Of a DNA stretch of 64,000 bases, positions 54,235-64,000 are shown in pieces. Numbering within the stretch: position 1 is the first letter of the stretch; each line of letters starts with the position of its first letter. The stretch lies in assembly GCF_000526215.1 (NCBI RefSeq), contig NZ_JAFQ01000004.1, positions 5,084,001 to 5,148,000 of the forward strand, written 5' to 3'. The notes under the pieces are model-generated. The model saw only the letters and a list, made by a program, of their open reading frames with translations. It searched no databases and was not told where the DNA came from. The translations under genes and the position numbers were made by a program. Source of the stretch: Nocardia sp. BMG51109. Its GTDB lineage: Bacteria > Actinomycetota > Actinomycetes > Mycobacteriales > Mycobacteriaceae.

Positions 54235-55212
54235 TCAGTCCCCCCAGTGCACCTGGGTGCTGATGTCCTGGCGCAGCAGCACGCCGCCGCGCGGGTCCTC
54301 GTAGGACTGGTGGCCGCCGACGGTCACCGAACCCGAAACCGGCAGCGGCAGACCGAGATCCACCATGATGACGCCGGTGCCGTGCATCACGTAGTCGATG
54401 ATCTCGAGCGGGCCGGCGTTGTTCGGCAGGTGCCAGACGTCGGACTTCGGGATCTGGACGACGTCGAGCGCGAGCGTGAGCAGGTTCCCGTCGCGCTTCG
54501 TCAGCGTCGCCGTCGTGACCTGGTCCAGCGGCGCCCCGGCGGAGTACACCTGCTGGTGCACCGTCCACACCGCGCCCTCGCCGACCGGATCGGTCGGGAA
54601 CGCGATGGATTGGTACACCGCTTGGAAGAACGCCTGCTCCAGCGCGGTGCGGGCGGCGTCGGGGGTGGCCGGGGTCGGCTTCATGCGCAGCGCCGTGATC
54701 GCGCCCAGCTCGCTCATCTCGAAGCCCGCGCGCGAGCCGTCGGCGATGCCGAGCTGCTCGGCCAGTTCCGGGTCGGTGGAGGTGGCCGCGCCCAGGGTCA
54801 GATCGACGCCCTCGCGGTCGGTGGTCGCGGTCAGCGGGATCGTGATCGCCGGAGGCGAGGAGTCGTGCATCGGCTGGTCGCCGATCTGCTCCTCGATGTG
54901 GTGCTCGGTGCGCAGCGTCACCTGCTGCGCGGTGCCGGTCTCGAAACTCGGCCGCAGCAGCGTGCGCGGTTCCGCGCCCGGGTCCACCACATTGGTCACG
55001 ATGGCCGCGATCGGCACCGTGACCTCACCACCCGAGCCGGTGGGCTCCATCTCGGCGTCGGTACCGGACTCGCGGGCATCGGTGCAGCCGACACCCATGG
55101 TCGACAGTGCGACGGCGAGGACCACCAGCAGGACGCCCGAGCGGACGGGTCTGGCGGCAGGGGCGTGCCGCGCATCGGCGGTAGCGCGAGAGGGAGAAGA
55201 CAACACCGTCAC
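54235..55212 (-). CDS. DUF6263-like lipoprotein, possibly frameshifted at its C-terminus
   Basis: A 325-residue exported lipoprotein: signal sequence with lipobox GVGC (Cys 43), then a beta-rich mature part ([68 protein letters not shown]) like the DUF6263 group. It ends in HWGD at a run of six G (54240-54245 as C on the plus strand). One base shift there opens another ~42 codons ([20 protein letters not shown]...) ending at 54113. So the gene may be frameshifted or have a slippery site. The GTG start at 55212 is leaderless. Function is unknown. Confidence 0.75.
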   Translation of the reverse strand: MTVLSSPSRATADARHAPAARPVRSGVLLVVLAVALSTMGVGCTDARESGTDAEMEPTGSGGEVTVPIAAIVTNVVDPGAEPRTLLRPSFETGTAQQVTLRTEHHIEEQIGDQPMHDSSPPAITIPLTATTDREGVDLTLGAATSTDPELAEQLGIADGSRAGFEMSELGAITALRMKPTPATPDAARTALEQAFFQAVYQSIAFPTDPVGEGAVWTVHQQVYSAGAPLDQVTTATLTKRDGNLLTLALDVVQIPKSDVWHLPNNAGPLEIIDYVMHGTGVIMVDLGLPLPVSGSVTVGGHQSYEDPRGGVLLRQDISTQVHWGD

Positions 55213-55224
55213 GCGGACAGCCTA
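55213..55224 (-). promoter_or_regulatory. Leaderless promoter of the DUF6263-like gene
   Basis: On the minus strand TAGGCT (55219-55224), 6 nt, then GTG at 55212. Confidence 0.6.
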
Positions 55225-55336
55225 CGACCGGTTCCTGAAAATCGGCTGGGACGCGATCGGCGGGACGGTGACCGGTGCGCCCGGTGCCGGTGGCGGTTGT
55301 ACCCGGTGGGCGACGGGGCCGCGGCGCCCATGGGGG

Positions 55337-55990
55337 ATGATGGCTGCTGTGAATACCGACCGGCCGAGCGAGCAACACCCCGACGAGCACGACGAACCAC
55401 CGCGCGACGACGCGGCCTCGCCGGGCGCCGCGTCGTCGGATACCGCCGCCGTCCCGTCGCGTCGGCTGCCCGCCCTGTTGCTGGTCGCCGCCGTCGTCTT
55501 CGCCCTCGACCTGGGCACCAAGGTCCTGGTGGTGGCGAAGATGACTCCGGGCGAGCCGATTTCGATCGTCGGCGAACTGGTGCGGCTGACGCTGGTGCGC
55601 AACGCCGGCGCCGCGTTCGGCATGGCCACCGGCATGACCTGGCTGCTCACCCTCGTCGCGGCGGCCGTCGTCGTCGGGGTGATCCGGATCGGGCGTTCGC
55701 TGCGCTCGGTGGGCTGGGCCATCGGCCTGGGCCTGGTGCTGGGCGGCGCGTTCGGCAACCTGATGGACCGGCTGTTCCGTGCCCCCGGCCCGCTACAGGG
55801 GCATGTGGTCGATTTCATCTCGGTCACCAAGTGGTGGCCGGTGTTCAACGTCGCCGACTCGTCCATCGTGTGCGGGGCGATTCTGCTGGTGGCGCTGACG
55901 CTGTTCGGATTCGAGCCGGACGGCACCCGCACCCGGCACGCGGACGACGGTCGTTCCACCGGCAATTCGGCGGCGGGGGAGCAGGCATGA
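55337..55990 (+). CDS. lspA: Lipoprotein signal peptidase (signal peptidase II)
   Basis: Aspartic membrane protease removing signal peptides from prolipoproteins after lipidation. The 217-residue protein has four hydrophobic helices; [31 protein letters not shown] and [20 protein letters not shown] carry the family motifs, with the two catalytic aspartates in NLMDR and NVADS. A Pro/Asp-rich N-terminal extension (about 45 residues) precedes the first helix. ATG at 55337 is taken; ATG 55340 or GTG 55349 are alternatives. Its stop overlaps rluD (ATGA). Confidence 0.93.
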   Translation: MMAAVNTDRPSEQHPDEHDEPPRDDAASPGAASSDTAAVPSRRLPALLLVAAVVFALDLGTKVLVVAKMTPGEPISIVGELVRLTLVRNAGAAFGMATGMTWLLTLVAAAVVVGVIRIGRSLRSVGWAIGLGLVLGGAFGNLMDRLFRAPGPLQGHVVDFISVTKWWPVFNVADSSIVCGAILLVALTLFGFEPDGTRTRHADDGRSTGNSAAGEQA

Positions 55991-56913
55991 GGGAGACCCG
56001 GGCCATGCCGGTGCCCGACGGTCTCGACGGATTGCGCGTGGACGCCGGCCTGTCGCGGCTGCTGGGGCTGTCGCGCACGGCCGTCGCCTCGCTCACCGAG
56101 GAGGGCGCCGTGCAGATCGACGGGTCGGCCGCCGGCAAATCGGACCGGCTGGTCGGCGGCGCTTGGCTGGAGGTCGAGTTCCCGGAACCGAAGCGGGAGC
56201 TGAAGGTCGAGGCGACGCCGGTCGAGGGGATGACGATCCTCTACGCCGACGACGACATCGTGGCCGTCGACAAGCCGGTCGGGGTGGCCGCCCACACCGG
56301 TGTCGGCTGGTCGGGCCCGACCGTGGTGGGCGGGCTGGCCGCGATGGGCTACCGGATCTCCACCTCGGGCGCGCACGAGCGGCAGGGCATCGTGCACCGG
56401 CTGGACGTGGGCACCTCCGGAGTGATGGTGGTGGCGCAGTCCGAGCACGCGTACACGGTGCTCAAGCGCGCCTTCAAGCAGCGCACCGTCGACAAGCGCT
56501 ATCACGCGCTGGTGCAGGGGCATCCGGATCCCTCCAGCGGGACCATCGACGCGCCGATCGGCCGCGCGCGCGGTAACGAGTGGAAGTTCGCGGTGACCGC
56601 GGACGGCCGCCCCAGCGTCACCCACTACGACACCGTGGAGGCGTTCCAGGCGGCGAGCCTGCTCGACATCCACCTGGAAACCGGTCGCACACACCAGATC
56701 CGGGTGCACTTCTCGGCCATCCGGCATCCCTGCTGCGGCGATCTCACCTACGGTGCGGACCCTCGGCTGGCGGAGCGGCTCGGACTGGAGCGGCAGTGGC
56801 TGCACGCCCGGGCGCTCGGCTTCGCCCATCCCGCCGACGGGCGGTGGCTCGAGATCACCAGCGAATATCCCCCGGATCTGGAGCACGCGCTCGGCGTCCT
56901 GCGCGATGCGTGA
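55987..56913 (+). CDS. rluD: Pseudouridine synthase, RluD family
   Basis: Modifies uridines in 23S rRNA. The 308-residue protein has an N-terminal S4-like part ([39 protein letters not shown]) and the catalytic domain with [36 protein letters not shown] (catalytic Asp 140), [16 protein letters not shown] and [18 protein letters not shown]. It corresponds to Rv1540, next to lspA as in M. tuberculosis. ATG at 55987 overlaps the lspA stop by 4 bp. The last 8 bp overlap the next gene. Confidence 0.93.
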   Translation: MRETRAMPVPDGLDGLRVDAGLSRLLGLSRTAVASLTEEGAVQIDGSAAGKSDRLVGGAWLEVEFPEPKRELKVEATPVEGMTILYADDDIVAVDKPVGVAAHTGVGWSGPTVVGGLAAMGYRISTSGAHERQGIVHRLDVGTSGVMVVAQSEHAYTVLKRAFKQRTVDKRYHALVQGHPDPSSGTIDAPIGRARGNEWKFAVTADGRPSVTHYDTVEAFQAASLLDIHLETGRTHQIRVHFSAIRHPCCGDLTYGADPRLAERLGLERQWLHARALGFAHPADGRWLEITSEYPPDLEHALGVLRDA

Positions 56914-57565
56914 GCGGGTGCGGCAGGCCGGAATCGCCGGTGCCGCGGTCGCATTCGTCGTTCTGATCGTGGTGCTCGGCTGGGCCGTGCCGCCGCATCC
57001 GGCGGTGGTGTCGACCGATCGGCTGGGGCCGGAGTCCGGGGAGCGGATCGACGACTACCTTGCGCGGGCGCGGGATTCGCTGTCCGGCGCGGACGCCGGG
57101 GAACGCTGGGCGCTGGTGTCGTTCGGCGGTGGCGTGGCGGTCGATCGGGTACCGGAACAGGCTGCGGGACTGCGGATCTCGCAGGTGATCTATCACGTGC
57201 CCCTCGACCGGGTGTACACCCCGGCGATCACCGTGCCGGTCCCGGCGGGCGATGCGGCGGCGCTCGCCTCGCTGCGGGCCGCGGCGGGCGCGATGGACAA
57301 CGCGCTTCCGGCGGGCGAGCGCGCCGATCGCACGGCTGCCGTCGTGGCGGCCCGGCTGCACGCGGGCTGCGACTGCGCCGTCGGCATGGTCGTCCGCGGC
57401 CGCCTCGACCGGCTGCGAGACCTGGCCTCGCACACCGGTATCCGTGCGGTCGAGGCGCTGCCGCCGGACGCCGCCGCGGGCGCGTTCGCGGTGACGCCAC
57501 TGCTGCCCGAACAGGTCGACGCCGCTACTCCCGAGCCGGACGACGGGCCGGTGCCCGCCCCGTAG
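56906..57565 (+). CDS. Membrane-anchored protein of unknown function coupled to rluD
   Basis: A 219-residue protein with one N-terminal hydrophobic helix (residues 8-30, [21 protein letters not shown]) and a predicted outer part of about 185 residues, Ala/Val-rich, containing [39 protein letters not shown] and a Pro/Asp tail. I recognise no catalytic motif; the two close cysteines in CDC are notable. ATG at 56906 overlaps the rluD stop by 8 bp, so it is in the lspA-rluD unit. Function unknown. Confidence 0.72.
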   Translation: MRERVRQAGIAGAAVAFVVLIVVLGWAVPPHPAVVSTDRLGPESGERIDDYLARARDSLSGADAGERWALVSFGGGVAVDRVPEQAAGLRISQVIYHVPLDRVYTPAITVPVPAGDAAALASLRAAAGAMDNALPAGERADRTAAVVAARLHAGCDCAVGMVVRGRLDRLRDLASHTGIRAVEALPPDAAAGAFAVTPLLPEQVDAATPEPDDGPVPAP

Positions 57566-57863
57566 CGGGTTGCGCGGTGTGCATGCCCGGCCCTCGCGAC
57601 GGGCATGGAACCTGTCCGGCGGCAGGTGTTTCCGGCCGGGTCCGTCGTCGGCCCCGAGCCCGGTACTCGACCGGTAGTTACGGTGCGCACGCTCGGTCGG
57701 CTGTCGCAGGCGCGGAACCCGTCCTGCGGCAGGACATTCGGCAGGTCGAGGGGCGTAGTCCCGAGTTCATGGCCAGTGTGGTGTTCGTCCGGCGGTGATC
57801 GGTGCGGAACTCGCCCTACAGCAGGGCGTTCCGGCCCGTCGAGGAGGCTGTCCGCTCGTTCGC
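57566..57863. other. Intergenic region, nothing recognised
   Basis: 298 bp between the membrane protein and the GNAT gene. Open frames on both strands have poor codon character and no ribosome sites. GCGGCAGG-like words recur (57618, 57724), but no gene or RNA is supported. Confidence 0.5.
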
Positions 57864-58382
57864 TCAGGCCGGCTCGGGCTCGAGGCTGAGTTGCATGAGA
57901 ATCGTGTCGATCCATCGGTCGTGCTTGTAGCCGACGCGGTGCAGCCGGCCGGCGTCGGCGAAACCGCGGCTGCGGTGCAGGGCGGGGGAGGAGGGGTTGC
58001 CGCTGTCGGCGATGACCGCGATCACCTCGCGCAGGTCGCGGGATCGGCACGCGGCGAGCAGGGCGTCCAGCAGGCGGCCGCCGAGGCCGCGGCCCAGCGC
58101 CCAGGGGGCCAGGTAGATGGAGTTCTCGACGGTCTGCCGGTAGGCGGGACGCTGCTTCCAGGGCGCGCAGTAGGCGTATCCGGCGACGCGGCCGTCGTCC
58201 TCGGCCACCAGGAAGGGCAGCCCGGCGGCGGTGATCGCGTCGAACCGGCGGTGCCATTCGGCCAGATCGGGCTCCCGCAGCTCGAAGGTGGCCACGGTGT
58301 CGCGCACGTAGTGCCCGTAGATCTCGGTGACCGCGGGTAGATCGCCCGGGGTGCCCGCCCGCACCGACGATCTCTCCAGCAT
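57864..58382 (-). CDS. GNAT acetyltransferase, phosphinothricin acetyltransferase-like
   Basis: A 172-residue protein of the PAT/bar-like GNAT group: SVRAGTPGDLPAVTEIYGHYVRDTVATFELREPDLAEW, FLVAEDDGRVAGYAYCAPWKQRPAYRQTVENSIYLAPWALGRGLGGRLLDALLAAC (acetyl-CoA motif RGLG), and FADAGRLHRVGYKHDRWIDTILMQLSL. Close relatives acetylate phosphinothricin or methionine sulfoximine/sulfone; the true substrate is unknown. The ATG at 58382 is close to a TATAGA -10 on this strand. It is divergent from the XRE-cupin regulator with 43 bp between, so that protein may control it. Confidence 0.88.
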   Translation of the reverse strand: MLERSSVRAGTPGDLPAVTEIYGHYVRDTVATFELREPDLAEWHRRFDAITAAGLPFLVAEDDGRVAGYAYCAPWKQRPAYRQTVENSIYLAPWALGRGLGGRLLDALLAACRSRDLREVIAVIADSGNPSSPALHRSRGFADAGRLHRVGYKHDRWIDTILMQLSLEPEPA

Positions 58383-58409
58383 AGGAAATTTCTCTATAGG
58401 GGAATCTAT

Positions 58410-58422
58410 CACTACTATAGTG
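58410..58422. promoter_or_regulatory. Inverted repeat operator in the GNAT / XRE-cupin gap
   Basis: CACTA (58410-58414), CTA, TAGTG (58418-58422): a perfect 5-bp inverted repeat in an AT-rich 43-bp gap. It covers the TACTAT -10 (58413-58418) lying 7 nt before the regulator's ATG at 58426, and TATAGA for the opposite gene lies near. Binding here could repress both genes. Confidence 0.55.
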
Positions 58423-58425
58423 TAT

Positions 58426-58992
58426 ATGGATCTCGTCGCCCTGGGCCAGCGCATCCAGCGGCTGCGTCACGACCGCGGGCTGACCCTGCAGTCCCTCGCC
58501 GAGCTGTCGTCGGTGAGCGTGAGCATGCTGTCGGCCGTCGAGCGCGGCGACAAGGCGCCGACGGTGGTCGTGCTCGACCGGGTGGCGGCCGGGCTCGGAA
58601 TCCGCCTGTCCGCCTTGGTGTCCGAACCCGAGAGCGAGCGGATCATCGTGCGCCGCGCGGCCGATCAGGACGTCGTCGACGAATCGGGGTGGCAGCGCAC
58701 GATTCTCACGCCCGTGGTCGCGGGGGTGAACTTCGAATGGATCCGGTCCACGCTGCCGCCGGGCTGCGTGCCCGGCGAGTACCCGTCGTACGCGCCGGGT
58801 TCGCACGAGTTCCTCTACGCCGAGTCGGGCACCGTCACCCTGACGATCGACGGCGACCGGGTCGTCGAGCTGGGCCCGGGCGATTCGATCTATCTGGCCG
58901 CCGACAGCACCCTGCACTACGCCAATCACACCGATCGGCCCTGCGTCTACTACGTCGCGGCGCTCGTCATGCGTCCCCGCGACCCGCGATAG
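58426..58992 (+). CDS. XRE-family regulator with C-terminal cupin domain
   Basis: A 188-residue regulator. The helix-turn-helix (about residues 8-62) is LGQRIQRLRHDRGLTLQSLAELSSVSVSMLSAVERGDKAPTVVVLDRVAAGLG, typical of XRE. The C-terminal cupin (about 105-185) contains GSHEFLYAESGTVTLTIDGDRVVELGPGDSIYL and HYANHTDRPCVYYV. Such proteins sense small molecules in the cupin pocket. Leaderless start at 58426. The divergent GNAT gene and the inverted repeat between them suggest local regulation of that gene and of itself. The ligand is unknown. Confidence 0.88.
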   Translation: MDLVALGQRIQRLRHDRGLTLQSLAELSSVSVSMLSAVERGDKAPTVVVLDRVAAGLGIRLSALVSEPESERIIVRRAADQDVVDESGWQRTILTPVVAGVNFEWIRSTLPPGCVPGEYPSYAPGSHEFLYAESGTVTLTIDGDRVVELGPGDSIYLAADSTLHYANHTDRPCVYYVAALVMRPRDPR

Positions 58993-59050
58993 CGGCGCCG
59001 GGGCCGAGGACGCGCCAGGCACCCCGGGGCCCGGCTCGTCCGAAACGTTC

Positions 59051-59062
59051 TAGGCTGTCGCC
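59051..59062 (+). promoter_or_regulatory. Leaderless promoter of the P-type ATPase gene
   Basis: TAGGCT (59051-59056), 6 nt, then ATG at 59063. Confidence 0.6.
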
Positions 59063-61486
<2,424 letters not shown>

Positions 61487-61573
61487 CCTCAGCGGCTTTT
61501 CGACGTGCCAACTGGTCACATGCTACGGCGCGCCGGGAATGTCGGTGTCACGCGTGTCTATTGGCGACGCGGG

Positions 61574-61586
61574 TACCTTCGGCAGT
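61574..61586 (+). promoter_or_regulatory. Leaderless promoter of the PhzF-family gene
   Basis: TACCTT (61574-61579), 7 nt, then ATG at 61587. Confidence 0.55.
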
Positions 61587-62405
61587 ATGGAGGTCCTGCT
61601 GCATCAGATCGATGCGTTCGCCGACGCGCCGTTCACGGGCAATCCGGCGGCGGTGATGCCGTTGCCGGAATGGCTGCCCGACGAGTTGCTGCAGCAACTG
61701 GCCGAGGAGAACAACCTCGCCGAGACCGCCTACTACACCTCGCCCCTGCCGCCGGAGGCCGGCGCGGTGCCGGGCGAGGGCCCGGCCTTTCACCTGCGCT
61801 GGTTCACGCCCGAGGTGGAGGTGGACATGTGCGGGCACGCGACCCTGGCGTCGGCCGCGCAGATCTTCGACGATATGCAGCCGGGCGCCGACCGGGTGCA
61901 CTTCTACACCCGCAGCGGCTGGCTGACCGTGGCCCGCACCGATTCCGCCGAACTGGTCCTCGATCTGCCGGCCCTGCCCTCGCTGGACGTGGTCGCCGAT
62001 CCCGATCTGGTGGACGCGCTGGGTGTGCGCCCGCTGCGCACGCTCACCGGGCAGGACGAGGTGATCGTCGTCGCCTCCGAACGCGAGGTGCGCGCGGCCC
62101 GGCCGAATCTGTCCGCGTTCCCGAAGGTGGCGCGCGGGGTGATTCTCACCGCGCCCGGCGATACGGCCGATTTCGTCTCCCGATTCTTCGCCCCCGGCGT
62201 GGGCATCCCGGAGGATCCGGTGACCGGTTCGGCCCACGCGCAGCTGACCCCGTTCTGGAGCCGCGATTTCGGCCGCCCGGAGCTGACGGCGCACCAGCTG
62301 TCCCGGCGCGGCGGGCGGCTGCGGTGCACGGTGGCAGGGGAGCGGGTGCTGGTGGCGGGGCGTTGCCATCGCTATCTGGACGGGGTCGTGCAGCTGCCGG
62401 TGTGA
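61587..62405 (+). CDS. PhzF-family isomerase/epimerase-like protein
   Basis: A 272-residue protein of the PhzF / diaminopimelate-epimerase fold. LHQIDAFADAPFTGNPAAVMPLPEWL opens the first lobe; EENNLAETAYYTS contains the family's catalytic Glu; RWFTPEVEVDMCGHATLASA is the strongest signature; FAPGVGIPEDPVTGSAHAQLTPFW ends the second lobe. PhzF itself isomerises a phenazine precursor, but most genomic members have no known substrate and no phenazine genes are near. The frame is open further upstream, yet the -10 box 7 nt before 61587 supports this start. Confidence 0.88.
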   Translation: MEVLLHQIDAFADAPFTGNPAAVMPLPEWLPDELLQQLAEENNLAETAYYTSPLPPEAGAVPGEGPAFHLRWFTPEVEVDMCGHATLASAAQIFDDMQPGADRVHFYTRSGWLTVARTDSAELVLDLPALPSLDVVADPDLVDALGVRPLRTLTGQDEVIVVASEREVRAARPNLSAFPKVARGVILTAPGDTADFVSRFFAPGVGIPEDPVTGSAHAQLTPFWSRDFGRPELTAHQLSRRGGRLRCTVAGERVLVAGRCHRYLDGVVQLPV

Positions 62406-62465
62406 GCCTCGTCGCCGGGCGGCTGCTACGGCCGAAACCCGCTCGACACTGTTACCGCCCGGAAG

Positions 62466-62478
62466 TACCGTCTGTGCA
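62466..62478 (+). promoter_or_regulatory. Leaderless promoter of rarD
   Basis: TACCGT (62466-62471), 7 nt, then GTG at 62479. Confidence 0.55.
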
Positions 62479-63432
62479 GTGCAGTTACGGAGACCGTCAG
62501 CGCCGGTGATCCCGGGCTCCGGTGGCGAGGGCAGCGGCCGGCGGACCGACAACTGGGGAGTCGCGGTCGGCGCGAGCGCCTATCTGCTGTGGGGCGCCTT
62601 CCCCGCCTTCTTCGGACTGCTCGAATTCGCCAGTCCCGGTGAGATTCTGGCGCAGCGGATCCTGTGGACACTGGTCGTGGTGCTCGCCGTTCTGCTGGCC
62701 GCCGGGCGGATCCGCGAGCTGTTCGCCATCGATGCGCGCACCTGGCGGCTGGCCGCGGTCGCGGGGGCGGCGATCGCGCTCAACTGGGGGGTCTACGTCT
62801 TCGGGGTCACCACCGGGCACGTGGTCGAGTGCGCTCTCGGATACTTCATCAATCCGCTGGTCACGGTGCTGTTCGGGGTGGTGTTGTTCCGGGAGCGGCT
62901 GACCTGGCCGCAGTGGCTGGCGCTGGCGCTGGGGGCGACCGCGGTGGTGGTGCTGACCGTCGACTACGGCAAACTGCCGTGGATCGCGCTGGTCCTGGCC
63001 TGCTCGTTCGCGACCTACGGCCTGGTGAAGAAGGTGATCCGCCTCGACCCGCTGCGCAGCGTCGCGGCCGAGGGCGTGGTGTCGGCGCCGTTCGCGCTGG
63101 CGGCCGCCCTCGGATTCGGGCTGACGGGGAACGCCGCGTTCGGCGACGGCGTGGGGAACACCGCGCTGATGATGTCGACCGGGCCGGTCACGCTGATTCC
63201 GTTGCTGCTGTTCGCCTTCGCCGCCGGCCGGGTGCCGCTGTCGATGATGGGAATCCTGCAATATCTCACTCCCGCACTACAGATGGCGTGGGGCGTGCTG
63301 GTCGGGCACGAGGCGATGCCCGGATCCCGGTGGGCCGGATTCGGGCTGATCTGGGTGGCGCTGGCGGTGTTCACGACCGATGCGCTGCTGCGCGCCCGCC
63401 GGGCGGCCGCGGCCCGGACCGCCACCGTGTGA
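62479..63432 (+). CDS. rarD: EamA-family transporter RarD
   Basis: A 317-residue membrane protein with ten hydrophobic helices, of the RarD group of EamA/DMT transporters. Landmarks are GVAVGASAYLLWGAFPAFFGLLEFASPGEILAQRILW, LNWGVYVFGVTTGHVVECALGYFINPLVTVLFGVVLFRERL and SMMGILQYLTPALQMAWGVLVGHE, conserved in E. coli RarD (chloramphenicol-sensitive protein). The transported substance is not known. GTG at 62479 fits a leaderless mRNA. Confidence 0.9.
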   Translation: MQLRRPSAPVIPGSGGEGSGRRTDNWGVAVGASAYLLWGAFPAFFGLLEFASPGEILAQRILWTLVVVLAVLLAAGRIRELFAIDARTWRLAAVAGAAIALNWGVYVFGVTTGHVVECALGYFINPLVTVLFGVVLFRERLTWPQWLALALGATAVVVLTVDYGKLPWIALVLACSFATYGLVKKVIRLDPLRSVAAEGVVSAPFALAAALGFGLTGNAAFGDGVGNTALMMSTGPVTLIPLLLFAFAAGRVPLSMMGILQYLTPALQMAWGVLVGHEAMPGSRWAGFGLIWVALAVFTTDALLRARRAAAARTATV

Positions 63433-63569
63433 CCGGCCGTCGCGGGCGCCCCTCGCGCCGTTTGCCGGTCCGCCGAGCGCGGGTATAACGTCGGGTTCGT
63501 GGCGGTGCTCCCGTTGGCCGACGTGTACCGGTCCGGGGTCGGGACCGTCACGAGTACGGGAGAAATCCT

Positions 63570-63965
63570 TTGTCCATTCAGTTGAATCACACCATTGTCG
63601 GTTGCCGCGACAACCGGAAATCCGCCGAATTCTGGGCGGACATCCTCGGCCTGGAGGCCGGGGAGCAGTGGGGTCCGTTCGTTCCGGTGAGCGTCGCCAA
63701 CGGGATCACCTTCGACTTCGCCGTCGTCCCACCGGATATCACCGAGATCCAGCCGCAGCACTACGCCTTCCTGGTCTCCGAGGAGGAGTTCGACACCGCC
63801 TTCGCGAAGATCCGGGAGCGGGGGATTCGGTACTGGGCGGATCCGCGCCAGGCACGTGAGGGCGAGATCAACCACAGCGACGGGGGTCGCGGGGTGTACT
63901 TCCTCGACCTCGACGGTCACTTCCTGGAAATGCTGACCGTCCCGTACGGGGGCTGGCCGGAGTAG
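63570..63965 (+). CDS. VOC-fold (glyoxalase/dioxygenase-like) protein
   Basis: A 131-residue single-module vicinal-oxygen-chelate protein: IQLNHTIVGCRDNRKSAEFWADILGLEAGEQWGPFVPVSVANGITFDFAVVP gives the first beta-alpha-beta unit (His in NHTIV), and HYAFLVSEEEFDTAFAKIRERG with GRGVYFLDLDGHFLEMLTVPYGG gives the second, with the metal-site Glu in FLEML. The reaction is unknown; candidates are glyoxalase-like, fosfomycin-type or dioxygenase. The TTG start at 63570 follows GGGAGA and gives the conserved short N-terminus MSIQLNH. Confidence 0.85.
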   Translation: MSIQLNHTIVGCRDNRKSAEFWADILGLEAGEQWGPFVPVSVANGITFDFAVVPPDITEIQPQHYAFLVSEEEFDTAFAKIRERGIRYWADPRQAREGEINHSDGGRGVYFLDLDGHFLEMLTVPYGGWPE

Positions 63966-64000
63966 TCCGCGCGCCGTCGGTCGCGGAAGCACGCGTGCGC

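Noticed and set aside
57577..57798. Small open frame between the membrane protein and GNAT genes
   Set aside because: No ribosome site, no family resemblance, and poor codon position bias.

Overview
The window reads as a piece of an actinobacterial chromosome of the mycolic-acid group (Mycobacteriales), most likely Nocardia or a close relative. The evidence is the high GC content, GTG/TTG starts, TANNNT -10 boxes placed right at start codons, an EmbC-type arabinosyltransferase, the lipomannan mannosyltransferase MptA, and gene order that follows Mycobacterium tuberculosis in two blocks: the Rv2144c-Rv2176 block (positions 1-37195) and the Rv1536-Rv1540 block (ileS, dinX-like polymerase, lspA, rluD; 37543-56913). 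Species assignment is inference. No rRNA, tRNA, CRISPR array, insertion sequence or prophage was seen.

Positions 1-15104 hold the pknL / Rv2175c-like pair, then a conserved backbone (mptA, idsA, metF, lppM, a GNAT acetyltransferase, a DUF3040 membrane protein) with carotenoid genes slotted between its members: crtB, crtI, a GT2 glycosyltransferase, cruF and a CrtO/CrtD-type oxidoreductase. Together they could make GGPP, phytoene, lycopene and then a hydroxylated, glycosylated carotenoid; no lycopene cyclase is visible. A broken PPOX-family gene lies at 868-1028.

Positions 15439-37195 are the division and cell wall (dcw) cluster: mraZ, rsmH, ftsL, ftsI, murE, murF, mraY, murD, ftsW, murG, murC, ftsQ, ftsZ, pgeF, yggS, sepF, yggT, wag31 and a small membrane protein. 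Six junctions overlap by 4 bp. MraZ boxes, a long hairpin matching the mraW RNA motif, inverted repeats before murE, ftsZ and wag31, and three short upstream reading frames that end in ATGA overlaps with ftsW, yggS and sepF are the regulatory highlights.

Positions 37280-40792 carry ileS under an ultrashort-stem-I T-box that appears to act on translation. Next come an exonuclease, the proline catabolism unit pruC / pruA-pruB with a candidate operator, an NlpC/P60 endopeptidase, galU, a dinX-like DNA polymerase IV, an MTB12-like lipoprotein and the arabinosyltransferase. The remainder is a DUF6263-like lipoprotein with a possible frameshift, lspA-rluD and a coupled membrane protein, a divergent GNAT / XRE-cupin pair, a CtpE-like P-type ATPase, a PhzF-family protein, RarD and a VOC-fold protein.

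Three themes recur. Eleven genes appear leaderless, with a -10 hexamer 6-8 nt before the start codon. Short tandem duplications, often multiples of 3 bp and in frame, occur in crtB, the glycosyltransferase, murE, the PPOX remnant and the end of ileS. Some pathway genes sit inside unrelated conserved operons (carotenoid genes among mptA and lppM).
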